Assembly: GCA_947457015.1 (NCBI GenBank) | Contig: CANGTV010000010.1 | Location: forward strand, 1-41,383 | Length of the DNA stretch: 41,383 bases | Direction: 5' to 3' | Origin: Alphaproteobacteria bacterium | GTDB taxonomy: Bacteria > Pseudomonadota > Alphaproteobacteria > UBA9655 | In this document: positions 16,153 to 24,778 of the stretch, piece after piece | Layout of the letters: each line of letters starts with the position of its first letter | Position numbering within the stretch: the stretch's first letter is position 1 | Translations under genes and position numbers: made by a program | Notes under the pieces: model-generated | The model's input: the letters and a program-made list of their open reading frames with translations, nothing else | What the model was told of the DNA's origin: nothing | Databases searched by the model: none

Positions 16153-16181
16153 TAAAAAAGGAGGGATGTCTCCCTCCTTTT
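16153..16181 (-). terminator. Rho-independent terminator of the porin gene
   Basis: On the minus strand, AAAGGAGGGA pairs with TCCCTCCTTT around a 4-nt loop and is followed by a T-run, 15 bp after the porin stop codon. The stem is perfect over 10 bp. Confidence 0.9.
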
Positions 16182-16195
16182 AAGTAACTAAGTTC

Positions 16196-17476
16196 CTAGA
16201 AAACCAGCCTAGACCCAATGATAAATGCATTAGCACTATTACTCTTAACGGGAGCTGCAAACTGCGAAGGAGCCAATTGTGCATTCAAACGGTTTGCTTC
16301 GGCAGTAGCCGCGGGGTTTTTCATTTGGAAGTGTGCGTATTCAAAATAAATACCCAATCCTGGTGCTAACTTGTGATCAACAGCTGCTGAAACGGCGTTC
16401 ATTGTGGACTTTTGGCGAATCCGCGGACTGGTTAAGATAGTTGCGGGAGATGGATTGAGAGCCCCCAATGCATTTCTCCATCCGTAATAGTAGCCCGTAC
16501 TGAACTTTGTGGCGCCCCATGTGTAAGACAGACCTAAATCCAGGAATTGCCCGGCATTAGAGAGATTCTGGCCTCTAAGTTCACGAGAGTTCCCGTTGTT
16601 TCCATATTCAATGCTGAATCCTACGTCCGCATAGGAAAAGGTGGCGCCCAAAGCAAAGGATGCTATGTTTTTCCGCTTTGGAGCTGTCAAATATTCAGGG
16701 TGCGATTTTGCGAAAATGGATGTGGCAGAAAGAGCCATTTCAAACCCATTGCAAAACTCGTGAATAAAGTTCACACCACTTGCAATGTTGTCTGTGTCAA
16801 ATGGCTTTTTCTTAGAGCCCCCATAGCTTGTGATCGAATTAATACCGTGTTCTCCTCGATGCTCTGAACGAGGGGTATAGGTTACACCAAGCTGAAGTCC
16901 ATTCCAACGGGGTGTAAGATAAGTGAGCTTTGTATCTCGGTTGCTATCACCTACAAGATTGGTCGAATGAAGGACGCCGGTTGTAAAGTTAATCACACGC
17001 TCGAAGTTTCCGTCCATAAACTCGGTTCCTCCCCATTGGTCCCATCCACCAAAGGCCATTGTGGATGGAACACCATAAGTGTTACCTGCATAAACTTTAC
17101 CCCACGTCCCTCCCAAAAAGAGATAGGCTTCTCGAGCTGTGTGGTCGCCACTCACGTCTCCGTCGAGGGTAACAACCATACCATATTCCATGCCAGGATC
17201 TGTCCTGCCTTCAACGGTGAATTTGATGCGTGTATCATCTACGGTGAAAAGCTGACCGCGGCCATAAGCTTTCCGGTTCCAAGGATTATTTGATGCATCT
17301 CCGGGAACAACGATCTGCTTATTATTAAAAAACCAGTTGTTGAAGGACGTCTGACCAGAAATTTTGAGTTGAGGGAGCGCTAGAGTAGGCTTTGAATTAC
17401 TGACAGCAGCCTGCACAGATGTGCTAAGCAACACACCCCCTAAGAGAACAGCTGAGGTAAGAAGAGTACGGGTCAT
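16196..17476 (-). CDS. Outer-membrane porin (16-strand general porin type)
   Basis: The 426-residue protein carries a signal peptide with cleavage near VQA/AVSNS. Alternating beta-strand sequence follows, with Gly/aromatic-rich strands such as VYAGNTYGVPS and GLQLGVTYTPR. It ends in FIIGSRLVF with the C-terminal Phe recognised by the BAM machinery. It fits the alphaproteobacterial/Gram-negative porin family and would allow passive entry of small solutes. GGAGG sits 7 bp before the ATG and a strong terminator follows. It is divergent from a winged-helix regulator with a 178-bp gap, the arrangement expected of a regulator-target pair, though that link is an inference. Confidence 0.88.
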   Translation of the reverse strand: MTRTLLTSAVLLGGVLLSTSVQAAVSNSKPTLALPQLKISGQTSFNNWFFNNKQIVVPGDASNNPWNRKAYGRGQLFTVDDTRIKFTVEGRTDPGMEYGMVVTLDGDVSGDHTAREAYLFLGGTWGKVYAGNTYGVPSTMAFGGWDQWGGTEFMDGNFERVINFTTGVLHSTNLVGDSNRDTKLTYLTPRWNGLQLGVTYTPRSEHRGEHGINSITSYGGSKKKPFDTDNIASGVNFIHEFCNGFEMALSATSIFAKSHPEYLTAPKRKNIASFALGATFSYADVGFSIEYGNNGNSRELRGQNLSNAGQFLDLGLSYTWGATKFSTGYYYGWRNALGALNPSPATILTSPRIRQKSTMNAVSAAVDHKLAPGLGIYFEYAHFQMKNPAATAEANRLNAQLAPSQFAAPVKSNSANAFIIGSRLVF

Positions 17477-17654
17477 TTATTCCTCCAAAATATAAAATTT
17501 AACTTAAATACACCAAATTAGTCACTCTTTAATTTCCGTCCCCTCCTCTGGAAATCTTGCTAAATTAAACGTGACAAAAACTAGACATACTCCTATAAAG
17601 GACAGCTGAGAGGTATTTCTCAATGATTAAATTCCGGCTGAAATAATTTTTAGA

Positions 17655-18221
17655 ATGGGTGTGACGGGTGAGCCACAGTTCTCTATGCTAAGTCTAAATC
17701 TTCAGGTTCAAGATGTGCTTTTTTTAGAGGCTCTCAAGGAAATTTTGCCTCAAGCGGGAGTTTCTATAAAAGAAGAAGCGAGCGAATGTGACGGGATTTT
17801 ATGTGCCTCTTTGCCGCCAGAAAGTTCCCTCCCTTTTTTGAACTTTTCAACCCTTTCTTGGCCTTTGCGTTTTTTTGATCTCTTGTCCCTTTTAAAAAAT
17901 CTTCCCTACAGTCAAGAGTTGTCTTTTGCTCATTTTTCCTTGGATTTAAGAGAAAGAATTCTTAAGAACATTCGCACTCAAAAAGAGCACCGCCTGACGG
18001 GAAAGGAATGTCAGCTGTTGCGTTTTTTTTGTCAAAACAAAGAGCAAGACCTTTCAAAAGACACGCTCTTAAAGGAAATTTGGGAATATCATCCTGACGC
18101 TGCAACACATACGCTTGAAACACATATTTATCGATTACGACAAAAATTAGAGGACGATCCTGCTGCCCCTCAACTCCTTCGCAATTGCAAGGATGGCTAT
18201 GTCTTCAGTGTAGCAGTGTAA
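17655..18221 (+). CDS. OmpR/PhoB-type winged-helix regulator with degenerate receiver
   Basis: A 188-residue protein. The C-terminal ~95 residues form a clear OmpR-like winged helix: LTGKECQLLRFF, SKDTLLKEIWEY, the recognition-helix segment THTLETHIYRLRQKLE, and the wing CKDGYVF. The N-terminal ~90 residues resemble a shortened receiver but lack the acidic pocket, the phospho-acceptor Asp and the conserved Lys, so phosphorylation control is unlikely. No histidine kinase is adjacent. The start is uncertain: an ATG at 17685 would remove 10 residues. Divergence from the porin gene suggests it may regulate it. Confidence 0.8.
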   Translation: MGVTGEPQFSMLSLNLQVQDVLFLEALKEILPQAGVSIKEEASECDGILCASLPPESSLPFLNFSTLSWPLRFFDLLSLLKNLPYSQELSFAHFSLDLRERILKNIRTQKEHRLTGKECQLLRFFCQNKEQDLSKDTLLKEIWEYHPDAATHTLETHIYRLRQKLEDDPAAPQLLRNCKDGYVFSVAV

Positions 18222-18233
18222 ATTAAGCAGTTA

Positions 18234-18300
18234 GCGTCATTGCACTCCTTGCAATGACGTAATATATTGTTTATAAATCAAAAATGAAATCCTCGCCCAA
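18234..18300. repeat. Inverted copy of the 15901-15968 sequence
   Basis: Read in reverse complement, TTGGGCGAGGATTTCATTTT...TTTATAAACAATATATTACG...GTCATTGCAAGGAGTGCAATGAC aligns over ~68 bp with 15901-15968, with few differences and small gaps. The GTCATTGCA/TGCAATGAC end forms a perfect short hairpin (18236-18258), and the long second arm seen at 16087 is missing. The hairpin may also end transcripts of the winged-helix gene. Confidence 0.85.
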
Positions 18301-18329
18301 AATTCATGTTATGTAATAGTACCATTCTG

Positions 18330-18788
18330 CTACACTGCTCTCCTTTTTCTCTCAAAAAATGCCTTTAACAGATGAGCGCACCTTTGTTCTTCCAGGCCGC
18401 CTATAATTTCGGGGGAATGGTGGCATGAAGGGGCATTAAAAATCTTGGCTCCGTGATCCACACCTCCCCCTTTGGGATCATAAGCCCCAAAATAAAGGCG
18501 ACGGATCCTTGCAAAGCTGATGGCTTGGGCGCACATGGGACAGGGCTCAAGGGTGACATACAGATCACAATCCTCAAGCCGGCCTTGTCCTTTTTTTGCA
18601 CACGCTTGCTGAATGGCTAAAAGTTCGGCATGGGCCGTTGGATCTTGCCGAACTCCCATTTCATTGTGAGCGCTTGAAATGATCTCTCCTGAAAGAGAAT
18701 CAACAATAACAGCCCCCACGGGGACTTCATCATGGAAGAATGCTTTTTCGGCTTCCTTAAGGGCATCATGGAGAGGGGATTTCTTCAT
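18330..18788 (-). CDS. tadA: tRNA adenosine-34 deaminase
   Basis: TadA deaminates A34 to inosine in tRNA-Arg(ACG), an essential decoding step. The 152-residue protein shows the zinc deaminase motif H53-A-E55 (in DPTAHAE) and P82-C83-P-M-C86, with zinc bound by His53, Cys83 and Cys86 and Glu55 as the proton shuttle. VPVGAVIVD near the N-terminus is also typical. It is divergent from the ADP/ATP translocase gene with a 58-bp gap and convergent with the winged-helix regulator. Confidence 0.93.
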   Translation of the reverse strand: MKKSPLHDALKEAEKAFFHDEVPVGAVIVDSLSGEIISSAHNEMGVRQDPTAHAELLAIQQACAKKGQGRLEDCDLYVTLEPCPMCAQAISFARIRRLYFGAYDPKGGGVDHGAKIFNAPSCHHSPEIIGGLEEQRCAHLLKAFFERKRRAV

Positions 18789-18846
18789 AAAGCGAATTCT
18801 AAGTTGTCATAGGTTTGTTTCCAAGTATATTCTCAGAGAAGAGCGT

Positions 18847-20388
18847 ATGAATATCCTTTTGTGTCGTTTACTTTGTGGATCATCGGCCATGTCGACTCAC
18901 CCATCTCTGACAGAACCTGCTTTTTCTAAACTACGCGCAGCCATTTTCCCTATTCAAAATAGTGAGCTAAAAAAGTTCCTCCCCATGGCGCTTATGATGT
19001 TTCTGATTCTTTTTAACTACACCCTGTTGCGTAATACCAAAGATACGCTTGTGGTGACAGCGCCAGGAAGTGGCGCTGAGATCATTTCTTTTATAAAGAT
19101 ATTAGATATCCCGTGTGCGATCCTGTTCTTTCTTATCTACGCTAAACTCAGTAACATCTTAAGCCGACCCACTCTTTTTTATACATGTTTAACGCCGTTT
19201 CTTGTGTTTTTTGGCGTTTTTGCGTTCCTTCTGTATCCTCATAAGGATCTTCTTCATCCAAGTGTTGAGTCGGTCTTAGCTCTGCAAGCAACCTATCCCC
19301 ACCTGAAGTGGTTTATGTCTTTGTATGGGATCTGGTCCTTTGCCCTTTTTTACATCCTCTCAGAATTTTGGGGGAGTATCGTGATCTCCCTTCTCTTCTG
19401 GCAATTTGCGAATGAAATTACCAGAACAAGTGAGGCCAAGCGTTTTTACGTGTTCTTTCCTCTTCTGGGTAACTTAGCTCTGGTTACCACAGGAACACTT
19501 GGAGAATGGCTCTCTGGAATCAGTCGAGCTTGTGGGGATGGTGATCCTTGGAGTACGATGCTGACCTATACGATCAGTGCTGTGATTATAGCAGGGCTTG
19601 GGATTTTATTGATTTACGCTTGGATGGATAAATATGTCCTCACCAATCCTTTGTATTATGAAGAGGCGGGGAGAAAAAACAAAAAAGACAAACCAAAACT
19701 CTCTCTTAAAGAAAGCCTCGCTTATCTGTTCTCTTCAAAATACCTTGGATTTATCACGGTTTTGTTATTGAGTTATGGCATTGTCAGCAACTTCATCGAT
19801 GTGGCTTGGAAGGGCCAGGTGCAAGCCTATTTCCCCAACTCTCATGACTACTTCGAATTTATGTGTCGCTTTTCCTTTTGGACAGGGATGATGACGATCG
19901 CCCTTGTTTTTATGACAAAAGGCATTATCAGGCGCTTTGGGTGGTTTACGGGAGCCATTATTACACCCACTGTTTTATTGGTGAGCAGCATCCTCTTCTT
20001 TTCCCTGATACTTTTCAGAGAGAGTTTAGATAACAGCGTTACTTTTCTCGGTGTGACGTCTCTTTATTTGGCAGTTATGGTAGGGGCGGTGCAAAACATT
20101 TTTAACAAAGCCGCAAAATATTCCCTTTTTGATCCTACTAAAGAAATGGCCTATATCCCTCTTGATCAAGAATTAAAGGTGAAAGGAAAGGCGGCCGTTG
20201 ATGTGATTGGGGGGCGCTTAGGCAAATCAAGTGGAGGATTTATTCAGTCATTCCTTCTCGTCCTGACCGCAGGCAACTTAATCACCATTGCGCCCTATCT
20301 TTTAGGAATTCTTCTTGTTGTGATTTTAGCTTGGATGGGATCTCTAAAGGGTCTTTCGAAGCTTTATAATGAGAAGGTTAAGGGGTGA
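18847..20388 (+). CDS. tlc: Tlc-type ATP/ADP translocase (nucleotide transporter)
   Basis: This transporter swaps internal ADP for host ATP across the inner membrane and is found in obligate intracellular bacteria and plastids. The 513-residue product (start at 18847 after AGAGAAGAG) has ~12 membrane helices and the family opening IQNSELKKFLPMALMMFLILFNY (first residues of the block), then LLRNTKDTLVV. Other family stretches are FWGSIVISLLFWQFANEIT, GNLALVTTG, and CRFSFWTG/IIRRFGW in the middle. An alternative ATG at 18889 gives 499 residues, closer to rickettsial Tlc1 (~498), but has a weaker ribosome site. Lys of NTKD is one of the substrate-binding charges in the family. It ends back-to-back with mnmA (shared TGATCA). 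Exact nucleotide specificity is not readable here. Confidence 0.95.
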   Translation: MNILLCRLLCGSSAMSTHPSLTEPAFSKLRAAIFPIQNSELKKFLPMALMMFLILFNYTLLRNTKDTLVVTAPGSGAEIISFIKILDIPCAILFFLIYAKLSNILSRPTLFYTCLTPFLVFFGVFAFLLYPHKDLLHPSVESVLALQATYPHLKWFMSLYGIWSFALFYILSEFWGSIVISLLFWQFANEITRTSEAKRFYVFFPLLGNLALVTTGTLGEWLSGISRACGDGDPWSTMLTYTISAVIIAGLGILLIYAWMDKYVLTNPLYYEEAGRKNKKDKPKLSLKESLAYLFSSKYLGFITVLLLSYGIVSNFIDVAWKGQVQAYFPNSHDYFEFMCRFSFWTGMMTIALVFMTKGIIRRFGWFTGAIITPTVLLVSSILFFSLILFRESLDNSVTFLGVTSLYLAVMVGAVQNIFNKAAKYSLFDPTKEMAYIPLDQELKVKGKAAVDVIGGRLGKSSGGFIQSFLLVLTAGNLITIAPYLLGILLVVILAWMGSLKGLSKLYNEKVKG

Positions 20389-21495
20389 TCAGAGACTCAT
20401 TTGATTCACAATCCATCCCCCTCCCAAAACGCGTGATCCTTGATAAAAGACACAGGCTTGGCCAGGGGCAACGCCATATTCGGGGGTAAGAAAGGTTACA
20501 TGGGCGCGCCCATCGGCCTCAAGAGTAACATCTGCTGGGATAGGAGGACGGGTGGAGCGAACCCTCACCTCGCAGCGGACAGGGCCATGTGCTTCTTCTC
20601 CCAGCCAATTCACCTCTTTGACCCAAATCTCTGTGCGGGCGAGGGCCTCATAGGGTCCCACAATCACGCGGTGGGTAGTGGGGTCTAGGCGAATGACATA
20701 AAGAGGCTCACCGCCACCAATGCCAAGGCCTTTTCGTTGTCCAATTGTGTAATTAATAATACCCTTATGACGTCCTAACACGCGTCCATCCAGATGAACA
20801 ATCTCGCCGTCTTCTAAAGCGCCGGGGCGTAGTTTTTCAAGAACGCTCACATAAGACCCATTGGGAACAAAGCAAATGTCTTGACTGTCGGGCTTGTCGG
20901 CAATCTCAAGCCCAAAGCGGAGCGCGTGAGCCCGCGTTTCTATTTTGGGGAGGCCCCCTAAAGGAAACCTTAAAAAATCTAGCTGATTCTGAGTTGTGGC
21001 AAAAAGGAAGTAGCTTTGGTCCCGAGAGGGATCAACGGCGCGGTGGAGCTCAGCTCTTCCCTCTGTTTCAAGGCGCTGCACATAATGGCCTGTAATGAGA
21101 GCTTGGGCGCCTAGCTCACGTGCTGTTGTGAGAAGGTCTTTAAATTTCACTTGTTGGTTACAACGCACGCAAGGGATGGGGGTTTCCCCCCTCAAATAGC
21201 TGTCCGCGAAATCTTCTATCACAGCTTGGTTAAAACGGGATTCATAATCCAATACATAATGAGGAATGCCGAGCTTATCACACACTTGGCGCGCATCATA
21301 AATGTCTTGGCCTGCACAGCAGGCTCCCTTTTTCCCAAGGGCGGCCCCTTGGTCATAAAGCTGCAAGGTCATGCCAATGACTTCAAACCCCGCTTCAACC
21401 ATGAGGGCTGCTGCAACAGAACTGTCCACGCCCCCCGACATGGCCACAACAATACGTGTGTTGTGAGGGGGTGTGTTAAAATCAGGAAGATTCAT
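20389..21495 (-). CDS. mnmA: tRNA-specific 2-thiouridylase MnmA
   Basis: MnmA thiolates U34 of tRNA-Lys, -Glu and -Gln using ATP and a sulfur relay. The 368-residue protein has the PP-loop SGGVDSS (20-26), the CNQQVKF motif with Cys112 and DICFVP with Cys208, matching the catalytic Cys pair of the family. [10 protein letters not shown] and the C-terminal beta-barrel region ([21 protein letters not shown]) are also present. Extra cysteines (ACCAGQD) near residue 60 are common in alphaproteobacterial versions. Confidence 0.95.
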   Translation of the reverse strand: MNLPDFNTPPHNTRIVVAMSGGVDSSVAAALMVEAGFEVIGMTLQLYDQGAALGKKGACCAGQDIYDARQVCDKLGIPHYVLDYESRFNQAVIEDFADSYLRGETPIPCVRCNQQVKFKDLLTTARELGAQALITGHYVQRLETEGRAELHRAVDPSRDQSYFLFATTQNQLDFLRFPLGGLPKIETRAHALRFGLEIADKPDSQDICFVPNGSYVSVLEKLRPGALEDGEIVHLDGRVLGRHKGIINYTIGQRKGLGIGGGEPLYVIRLDPTTHRVIVGPYEALARTEIWVKEVNWLGEEAHGPVRCEVRVRSTRPPIPADVTLEADGRAHVTFLTPEYGVAPGQACVFYQGSRVLGGGWIVNQMSL

Positions 21496-21673
21496 TTAAT
21501 TTACTCTTTACTTAATGAATGGTATTTATGAGGTTTAATACATAGATTTTGCAAGGAAAAAATGCACTACTCTTTGTCATCAACTCTATTTTTGACAAAG
21601 GAGGAGAAGCGTAGAGACTATGCGCTTTAACTCATTGTGAATGGAAGTTCGTGTTTTTGTTAATCCCCCCATT

Positions 21674-21822
21674 GTCATCCCCGCGAAGGCGGGGATCCAG
21701 AGAAACGTTAGTTATCTTGTGTTATTGAAAATGATTAACCTCAAAAATGCAGCAAAAGGTCCTCCTTTAAAAAAGTTATTTATTTCAAATACTGACTAGA
21801 TCCGCGCCTTCGCGGGGATGAC
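21674..21822. repeat. Paired inverted palindromic repeats upstream of mnmA
   Basis: GTCATCCCCGCGAAGGCGGG... (21674-21700) and its inverted partner CTAGATCCGCGCCTTCGCGG...ATGAC (21796-21822) flank 95 bp of A/T-rich DNA. This is the same architecture as 3212-3371. The whole gap 21496-21974 has no convincing gene. It also holds the hairpin CATCAAC-ATA-GTTGATG near 21888 and an open minus-strand frame without a start codon (21854-21952). Confidence 0.88.
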
Positions 21823-21974
21823 ACCGGAGGTGAGGAACCACCATGAGACATCTTCATATCAAATGAGTATATGTTTTTTTGATGACATCAACATAGTTGA
21901 TGACAACCTGGGGACTGCGCTCTTCAAACAGAGAGGAAGGATATCCAAAGTATTAAGTCTTATGAGAAACAGCC

Positions 21975-22256
21975 CTAACCCTCAAACACCTCCCCATATC
22001 CCCCGGGAAGGGCGCGGCGCGCTTTGACGAGCGTGTCGGGACTTAAGGACACGCTATTACAAAAAGCCAGTAAAACCGTGTCATCTCCTAGAATCGCATC
22101 CAGAACGCCTCCTAAAAAATCACTGTCGCGAAAGCGACCTTTTAGTTCTTGGGGGGTGATACCGGAGGCCATTAAAAACCGTCCCAAAAGTTCATCATCT
22201 TTTGCTAAAAACGCCAAAGCCTGGAGGGCTATGGTTTCTGCTTTTTCTTTGTCCAT
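21975..22256 (-). CDS. DUF3572 family protein
   Basis: The 93-residue soluble helical protein matches the alphaproteobacterial DUF3572 pattern: AETIALQALAFLAKDDELLGRFL, with the G..P.eL..r..d..FLggVLDFIL-like middle (DFLGGVLDAILGDD) and LPGG near the end. Function is unknown. It begins 3 bp after the stop of the F1-ATPase inhibitor gene and is probably co-transcribed with it. Its length is normal for the family. Confidence 0.8.
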   Translation of the reverse strand: MDKEKAETIALQALAFLAKDDELLGRFLMASGITPQELKGRFRDSDFLGGVLDAILGDDTVLLAFCNSVSLSPDTLVKARRALPGGYGEVFEG

Positions 22257-22258
22257 TC

Positions 22259-22603
22259 TTACAACCCCTCATCGTTCATAATTATTTTTTTGGCCGCTTC
22301 TTCGCATTCTTCAAGTTTTTTTCGAAGACGATGCTCACTGATATCAACCTTAGCGGCTTCAAAATCTTTCAGCACCTTGTGAAGGACATCTTCTTCATGG
22401 GTGCGTTGCATATCAACAATAATGATCTCTTCGATATAAAGGTCTGCTTTTTCATCAGTATATCCTAAAAGGCTCACAACCCACAGACCAAAAAGATGGT
22501 TGCGCTTGGCATGAACGCGAAAAGTAAGTTCTTCGTCATGAAAATACTTTGTTTCAAAGGAATGTTCTCGGTCCTTAAAGCCATCCCCGGATGAGTGTTC
22601 CAT
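22259..22603 (-). CDS. DUF1476 protein, F1-ATPase inhibitor (zeta subunit)
   Basis: The 114-residue helical protein has the DUF1476 hallmarks: FKDREHSFETKYFHDEELTFRVHAKRN (opening FKDREHSFE), LFGLWVVSLLG, then EEDVLHKVLKDFE and HRLRKKLEECEEAAK. In Paracoccus and relatives this zeta subunit binds F1 and blocks ATP hydrolysis by the ATP synthase. In a cell that can import ATP from a host, blocking wasteful hydrolysis is a sensible partner function (inference). It is paired with the DUF3572 gene and divergent from ubiE by 83 bp. Confidence 0.85.
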   Translation of the reverse strand: MEHSSGDGFKDREHSFETKYFHDEELTFRVHAKRNHLFGLWVVSLLGYTDEKADLYIEEIIIVDMQRTHEEDVLHKVLKDFEAAKVDISEHRLRKKLEECEEAAKKIIMNDEGL

Positions 22604-22686
22604 CTTTTTAATTTTTTATTTTTGTACATTTTACATCACTTCAGGATAGGATCAATACAAAGTAGAGTTAAAAAGGGTGAAGAGAC

Positions 22687-23427
22687 GTGACCTCCTCAAA
22701 AGATAAATTTGATTTTGGATTTGACCAAGTTTCGGCCCCTGAAAAAACAGAAAAAGTAACGCGAGTCTTTGAACGGGTGTCCTCTCGTTATGACGTCATG
22801 AATGATGTGATGAGCTTTGGGATTCACCGGTTGTGGAAAAAGTGGTTTGTAGAAAGCCTCCCCTTACACCAAAATGGGGTCTACCTGGATGTGGCTGGAG
22901 GAACAGGAGATATTGCAGCTTCCCTGTCTAATCGCTTGACCCGTTTTGGCATTCAGGCCCAAATCCTTGTGTGCGATATCAACCCTGCCATGATAGCTGT
23001 GGGACAGAAGAAGTTCCCTCATCTTACCTGGGCCTGTGGGAGTGCAGAGTCGCTCCCTTTTCCTGATCATTCCGTGGATGTAATTACCATTGCCTTTGGC
23101 TTGAGGAATGTGACGCACCGAGACAAAGCTTTGGCTGAATTCTATCGTGTCCTTAAGCCCGGAGGAAAAATGGCGTGCCTTGAATTTAGCCAACCCGCGC
23201 GGCCTCTCCAAAAGCTGTATGACCTTTATTCCTTTCATATCATCCCTAAAATGGGAGAAGTGATTGCGCAGGATAGGGAGGCTTATCAATATTTATCGGA
23301 AAGTATTCGCACCTTCCTCACGCGAGAAGAGCTACTTGCTTTGATGAAAAGTGTAGGATTTACGAGAACAAAATATGACACTTTTACGGGCGGCGTCGTG
23401 GCCCTTCATACGGGGTATAAACTGTAG
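22687..23427 (+). CDS. ubiE: Ubiquinone C-methyltransferase UbiE
   Basis: UbiE is the SAM-dependent C-methyltransferase of ubiquinone (and menaquinone) synthesis. The 246-residue protein has the family's VSSRYDVMNDVMSFGIHRLW opening, SAM motif I VAGGTGDIA, DINPAM, then AFGLRNV and FYRVLKPGG, and ends in the signature GGVVALHTGYKL. It starts with GTG at 22687 after AAGAGAC. A two-way terminator follows at 23441. Confidence 0.95.
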   Translation: MTSSKDKFDFGFDQVSAPEKTEKVTRVFERVSSRYDVMNDVMSFGIHRLWKKWFVESLPLHQNGVYLDVAGGTGDIAASLSNRLTRFGIQAQILVCDINPAMIAVGQKKFPHLTWACGSAESLPFPDHSVDVITIAFGLRNVTHRDKALAEFYRVLKPGGKMACLEFSQPARPLQKLYDLYSFHIIPKMGEVIAQDREAYQYLSESIRTFLTREELLALMKSVGFTRTKYDTFTGGVVALHTGYKL

Positions 23428-23440
23428 AGAGAAAAAACTT

Positions 23441-23463
23441 CTAAGCCCCACAAGGGGACTTAG
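23441..23463. terminator. Bidirectional terminator after ubiE
   Basis: CTAAGCCCC-ACAA-GGGGACTTAG forms a 9-bp stem with a one-base bulge. T-runs follow on both strands: ATGGTTTTT on plus and AAGTTTTTTC on minus. The minus-strand version has the better T-run, which implies a transcript coming from the right that no recognised gene explains. Confidence 0.75.
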
Positions 23464-23791
23464 ATGGTTTTTAAGAAGCACCGTTTACTATACTCTCTTA
23501 CTCATTGTCAGCGCAAACTCGCTCAGCTGTAACAACATAGTTGATAACCATATCTCCTTCCACCTTCAATTTATGTTTACGACGTAACTTCTATGAGAGT
23601 GAGGAGGCAAGTTTAGGAGGATGAGAGAGAAATGAATGAGAGGACGCGGGGATGAGTTAAAACGTCTATTCTCAAGTATGATTCTCCTCCCTTGACAAGG
23701 TCCTGGGGTTTGTGAGGTGGCCCTGTTCCATTCAGGTCTTGAAGTTTTCTCACAAAAAAGAGTAGGGTGAGCCGATTGAAGGAAAAAATTC
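23464..23791. other. Gene-free gap with a protein-like minus-strand fragment
   Basis: No complete gene is visible. A minus-strand frame at 23498-23590 encodes 30 residues ending GDMVINYVVTAERVCADNE, with GGAAGGAG just before an internal ATG at 23551. It shares VINYV and similar DNA (ATCAACTATGTTG) with the open frame at 21854-21952. Both may be decayed remains of related sequence. Confidence 0.3.
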
Positions 23792-24778
23792 ATGACGCTT
23801 CGTGTTGGTTCAGTTGAGTTACAAGATCGGGTTATTTTAGCGCCTATGTCAGGCGTCACCGACATGCCATTCCGCCGCCTTGTGAAACGGCAGGGGGCTG
23901 GCCTTGTCATTTCTGAAATGATTGCGAGTCAAGCCATGATTCGTCAAACTCGCCAATCCCTCTTGATGGCAACCCATACTTCTGAAGAATACCCCATGGC
24001 TGTTCAATTGGCGGGGTGCGATCCTCATGTCATGGCAGAAGCCGCAAAGCTTAACGTGGATAGAGGGGCTACCATTATTGATATTAATATGGGGTGCCCT
24101 GTTAAAAAAGTTGTGGGAGGGAACGCAGGGTCTGCCTTGATGCGCGATGAGGTGCATGCGGGAAAAATCTTGGAAGCGACGGTGAAGGCCGTTACAATTC
24201 CGGTTACTCTTAAGATGCGTACAGGATGGGATGATCAAAGTCGTAATGCGCCGCGTCTTGCTAAAATCGCAGAAGAAGCGGGCATTCAAATGATAACTAT
24301 TCATGGACGAACCCGGTGTCAGCTTTACACGGGTAGGTCTGATTGGGCGTTTATTCGTCAAGTTAAAGAAGCTATTAACCTTCCTGTTATTGGGAATGGA
24401 GATGTGGTTACTGTTGAGAATGCGAAAGAGCTTTTAGATGTGTCAGGGGCGGATGGTGTGATGATTGGCCGAGGGGCTTACGGGCGTCCTTGGTTTTTAA
24501 ATCAGGTAAGCCATTTTCTTAAAACTGGAACCAAACTTCCAGACCCTCCTTTGTTAGATCAAAAAAACCTTGTCTTAGAACATTTTCAAGATATGTTGTC
24601 CCATTATGGAGAGCATACAGGGCTTCTTATGGCACGTAAGCATATTGGGTGGTACAGTAAAGGCCTTGCAGGATCCGCTGAATTTCGAGTAGCTATTAAT
24701 CAAGCAACAACTGCCCAAGAGGTTGAAAATATTATTCGTCCTTTTTATGAGAAACAATTTGAGACAAAGCCTTTATGA
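23792..24778 (+). CDS. dusB: tRNA-dihydrouridine synthase (DusB/NifR3)
   Basis: This FMN enzyme reduces uridines in tRNA to dihydrouridine. The 328-residue TIM-barrel protein has APMSGVTDMPFRR at the N-terminus, EMIASQAM, and the active-site Cys102 in NMGCPVKKV. VTLKMRTGWDD, ITIHGRTR, GNGDV and MIGRGAYGRPW are typical of the flavin-binding barrel. In alphaproteobacteria this gene (nifR3) leads the ntrBC-ntrYX cluster, as here. It overlaps the next gene by 4 bp (ATGA). Confidence 0.95.
   Translation: MTLRVGSVELQDRVILAPMSGVTDMPFRRLVKRQGAGLVISEMIASQAMIRQTRQSLLMATHTSEEYPMAVQLAGCDPHVMAEAAKLNVDRGATIIDINMGCPVKKVVGGNAGSALMRDEVHAGKILEATVKAVTIPVTLKMRTGWDDQSRNAPRLAKIAEEAGIQMITIHGRTRCQLYTGRSDWAFIRQVKEAINLPVIGNGDVVTVENAKELLDVSGADGVMIGRGAYGRPWFLNQVSHFLKTGTKLPDPPLLDQKNLVLEHFQDMLSHYGEHTGLLMARKHIGWYSKGLAGSAEFRVAINQATTAQEVENIIRPFYEKQFETKPL

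Noticed and set aside
18679-18846. N-terminal extension of the ADP/ATP translocase by 56 codons
   Set aside because: It overlaps tadA on the other strand, and known family members start near the ATGs at 18847/18889.
21818-22027. Plus-strand open frame of 69 codons before DUF3572
   Set aside because: Starts within a repeat, overlaps DUF3572 and shows no protein-like features.
23849-24361. 170-codon minus-strand open frame inside dusB
   Set aside because: Antisense shadow of a well-conserved gene, with no motif or ribosome site.
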